5,495 nucleotides of DNA, from assembly GCA_021161645.1 (NCBI GenBank), contig JAGHAC010000004.1, positions 1 to 5,495 on the forward strand. The letters are read 5' to 3'. The stretch is from a bacterium. Its GTDB lineage: Bacteria > Patescibacteriota > Minisyncoccia > Minisyncoccales > PEYH01. Shown here one piece after another: positions 5,113 to 5,495 of this stretch. Under the pieces are notes generated by a model that searched no databases, was not told the origin of the DNA, and saw only the letters and a program-made list of their open reading frames with translations. Position numbers and translations under genes: made by a program. Position 1 is the first letter of the stretch. Each line of letters opens with the position of its first letter.

Positions 5113-5281
5113 GTAAGTTCTTTACAAGATAAGGTTGGGGCTTACCTCCGGTCCCAGCCGGATGAAAATCAAAGTTTGGCTTTCATCCGGCTGGGTGATA
5201 CCGCGGGAGCCCACAGTCAAAAGGGGGTCGGAGCAATATTTCTTCTTAATTTTCTATCATCTCTGACCCCCAGCCGTTTTT
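5113..5281 (+). ncRNA. Structured RNA of about 170 nt with alternative pairings (candidate)
   Basis: The core is a perfect 15-bp hairpin, 5153-5167 with 5181-5195 around a 13-nt loop. It extends below a TGAT bulge (5196-5199) into CCTCCGGT (5145-5152) with ACCGCGGG (5200-5207, one mismatch), and then GGGCT (5138-5142) with AGCCC (5208-5212). A second hairpin, 5223-5233 with 5261-5271, lies near the 3' end before T5 (5277-5281). CCCAGCCG occurs twice, at 5153-5160 and 5269-5276, so CGGCTGGG (5188-5195) can pair with either copy. GGTTGGGG (5133-5140) can also pair with CCCCAGCC (5268-5275) as a closing stem. Such exclusivity suggests a conformational switch or a compact closed RNA. GGGTGATACCGCGG (5193-5206) resembles a T-box, but no Stem I precedes it and no downstream gene on this strand is visible. 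A 34-codon frame at 5162-5266 lacks a ribosome binding site. No known family is assigned. Confidence 0.65.
5223..5281 (+). terminator. 3' terminator-like hairpin of structured RNA 2
   Basis: GGGGGTCGGAG (5223-5233) pairs with CTCTGACCCCC (5261-5271): 11 bp with one G-U pair, and a 27-nt pyrimidine- and A/T-rich loop. The U-run TTTTT (5277-5281) is separated from the stem by AGCCG. It becomes flush with a stem only if AGCCG pairs upstream, with CGGCT (5188-5192), or if AGCC pairs with GGTT (5133-5136). Termination may therefore depend on the upstream fold. Confidence 0.6.
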
Positions 5282-5310
5282 GAAAAAAGGGCAACGTTAA
5301 ACATCGCCCT
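5282..5310 (-). terminator. Intrinsic terminator of the - strand DUF1858-type gene
   Basis: Read on the - strand, bases 5310 down to 5288 form a 10-bp stem with a 3-nt loop, including two G-U pairs, followed at once by a T-run. On the + strand those G-U pairs become A/C mismatches, leaving only a 5-bp AGGGC/GCCCT stem, so the element is built mainly for the - strand. It lies just downstream of the stop codon at 5317-5319 and separates the convergent gene from structured RNA 2. Confidence 0.8.
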
Positions 5311-5316
5311 ATTTTT

Positions 5317-5495
5317 TTATTCTTTGTTCAGTTCTTTTAATAGACTTTTCAGATCAATTCCATAAGCTCCAGCAATTTCTTTAAGCTTTAAACTGTTCAT
5401 TTCAAGCTGGGCAAAAGGGCAGGTAAGACAGGGAACATTAAATTTTTCAAGAATTTTTTGGTTTTTGGGGTTTTCTAAAATTTCGGCTAAAGTTG
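5317..5495 (-). CDS. DUF1858-type CxxC redox-disulfide domain protein (partial, start outside window)
   Basis: The last 58 codons and the stop of a gene entering from the right edge are visible. The fragment reads TLAEILENPK at its start, then PCLTCPFAQLEM, and ends in an amphipathic GIDLKSLLKELNKE helix. This matches the DUF1858 / hybrid-cluster-protein-associated redox-disulfide family (TIGR03980 type), small proteins of about 60-70 aa. The first few residues are probably all that is missing, unless it is the C-terminus of a larger protein. The cysteines at fragment positions 22 and 25 form the CxxC pair thought to undergo thiol-disulfide exchange; the partner and substrate are unknown. Its promoter lies beyond the window. 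It converges on structured RNA 2 and is followed by its own terminator. The family call is by recalled motif resemblance, not a search. Confidence 0.85.
   Translation of the reverse strand, partial: TLAEILENPKNQKILEKFNVPCLTCPFAQLEMNSLKLKEIAGAYGIDLKSLLKELNKE

Noticed and set aside
5193..5213. A genuine T-box riboswitch
   Set aside because: The T-box-like string lacks the normal UGGN, there is no Stem I or specifier loop between promoter and motif, and no + strand synthetase or biosynthetic gene follows in the window.
5162..5266. A 34-codon ATG-to-TGA frame inside structured RNA 2, starting MKIKVWLSSGWVIP
   Set aside because: No Shine-Dalgarno precedes it, the start codon is buried in the 15-bp hairpin, the stop lies inside the 3' terminator stem, and the peptide resembles nothing I know. 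RNA folding explains the sequence better.

Overview
This AT-rich window carries four complete protein genes on the + strand, the 3' end of a fifth gene on the - strand, and a roughly 400-base stretch without a protein gene that appears to encode two structured RNAs. Three features suggest a small-genome bacterium of the Candidate Phyla Radiation (Patescibacteria): an enlarged nucleoside diphosphate kinase, a stand-alone membrane-anchored ComEC-type metallo-hydrolase, and a single-RRM protein. This placement is inference from gene content and style; no rRNA or other marker is present.

Layout. Bases 1-87 hold a probable promoter and five tandem heptamers ahead of uvrA (88-2982), the damage-recognition ATPase of nucleotide excision repair. 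Bases 2983-3144 hold a consensus promoter and a structured leader of about 85 nt without an obvious Shine-Dalgarno, ahead of a 93-aa RRM protein (3145-3426). A perfect 18-bp terminator hairpin overlaps that gene's stop codon. Only 9 bases after it starts a membrane-anchored ComEC/Rec2-type metallo-beta-lactamase-fold protein (3474-4355). Its last 67 bases overlap the start of ndk (4289-4879) in another reading frame.

Bases 4880-5281 contain two consecutive promoter-RNA-terminator units. The first RNA (about 4932-5072) is a rod-like hairpin: a long closing stem, a symmetric 15/15 central bubble, and a terminal stem capped by a UNCG tetraloop. Its outline resembles 6S RNA. The second (about 5113-5281) has a perfect extended -10 promoter (TTGACA, 17 bases, TATAAT), a 15-bp perfect hairpin, a T-box-like string, and an 8-nt repeat that permits mutually exclusive pairings next to the final U-run. 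I recognise neither as a known family with confidence; they are the best candidates here for something undescribed. A convergent, incomplete - strand gene (5317-5495) encodes a DUF1858-type CxxC redox-disulfide domain followed by its own terminator.

Functionally the genes are housekeeping or accessory functions (DNA repair, RNA binding, possible extracellular DNA processing, nucleotide balance, thiol redox) and do not form an obvious single pathway. uvrA and the RRM gene look separately transcribed, and the hydrolase and ndk look coupled.
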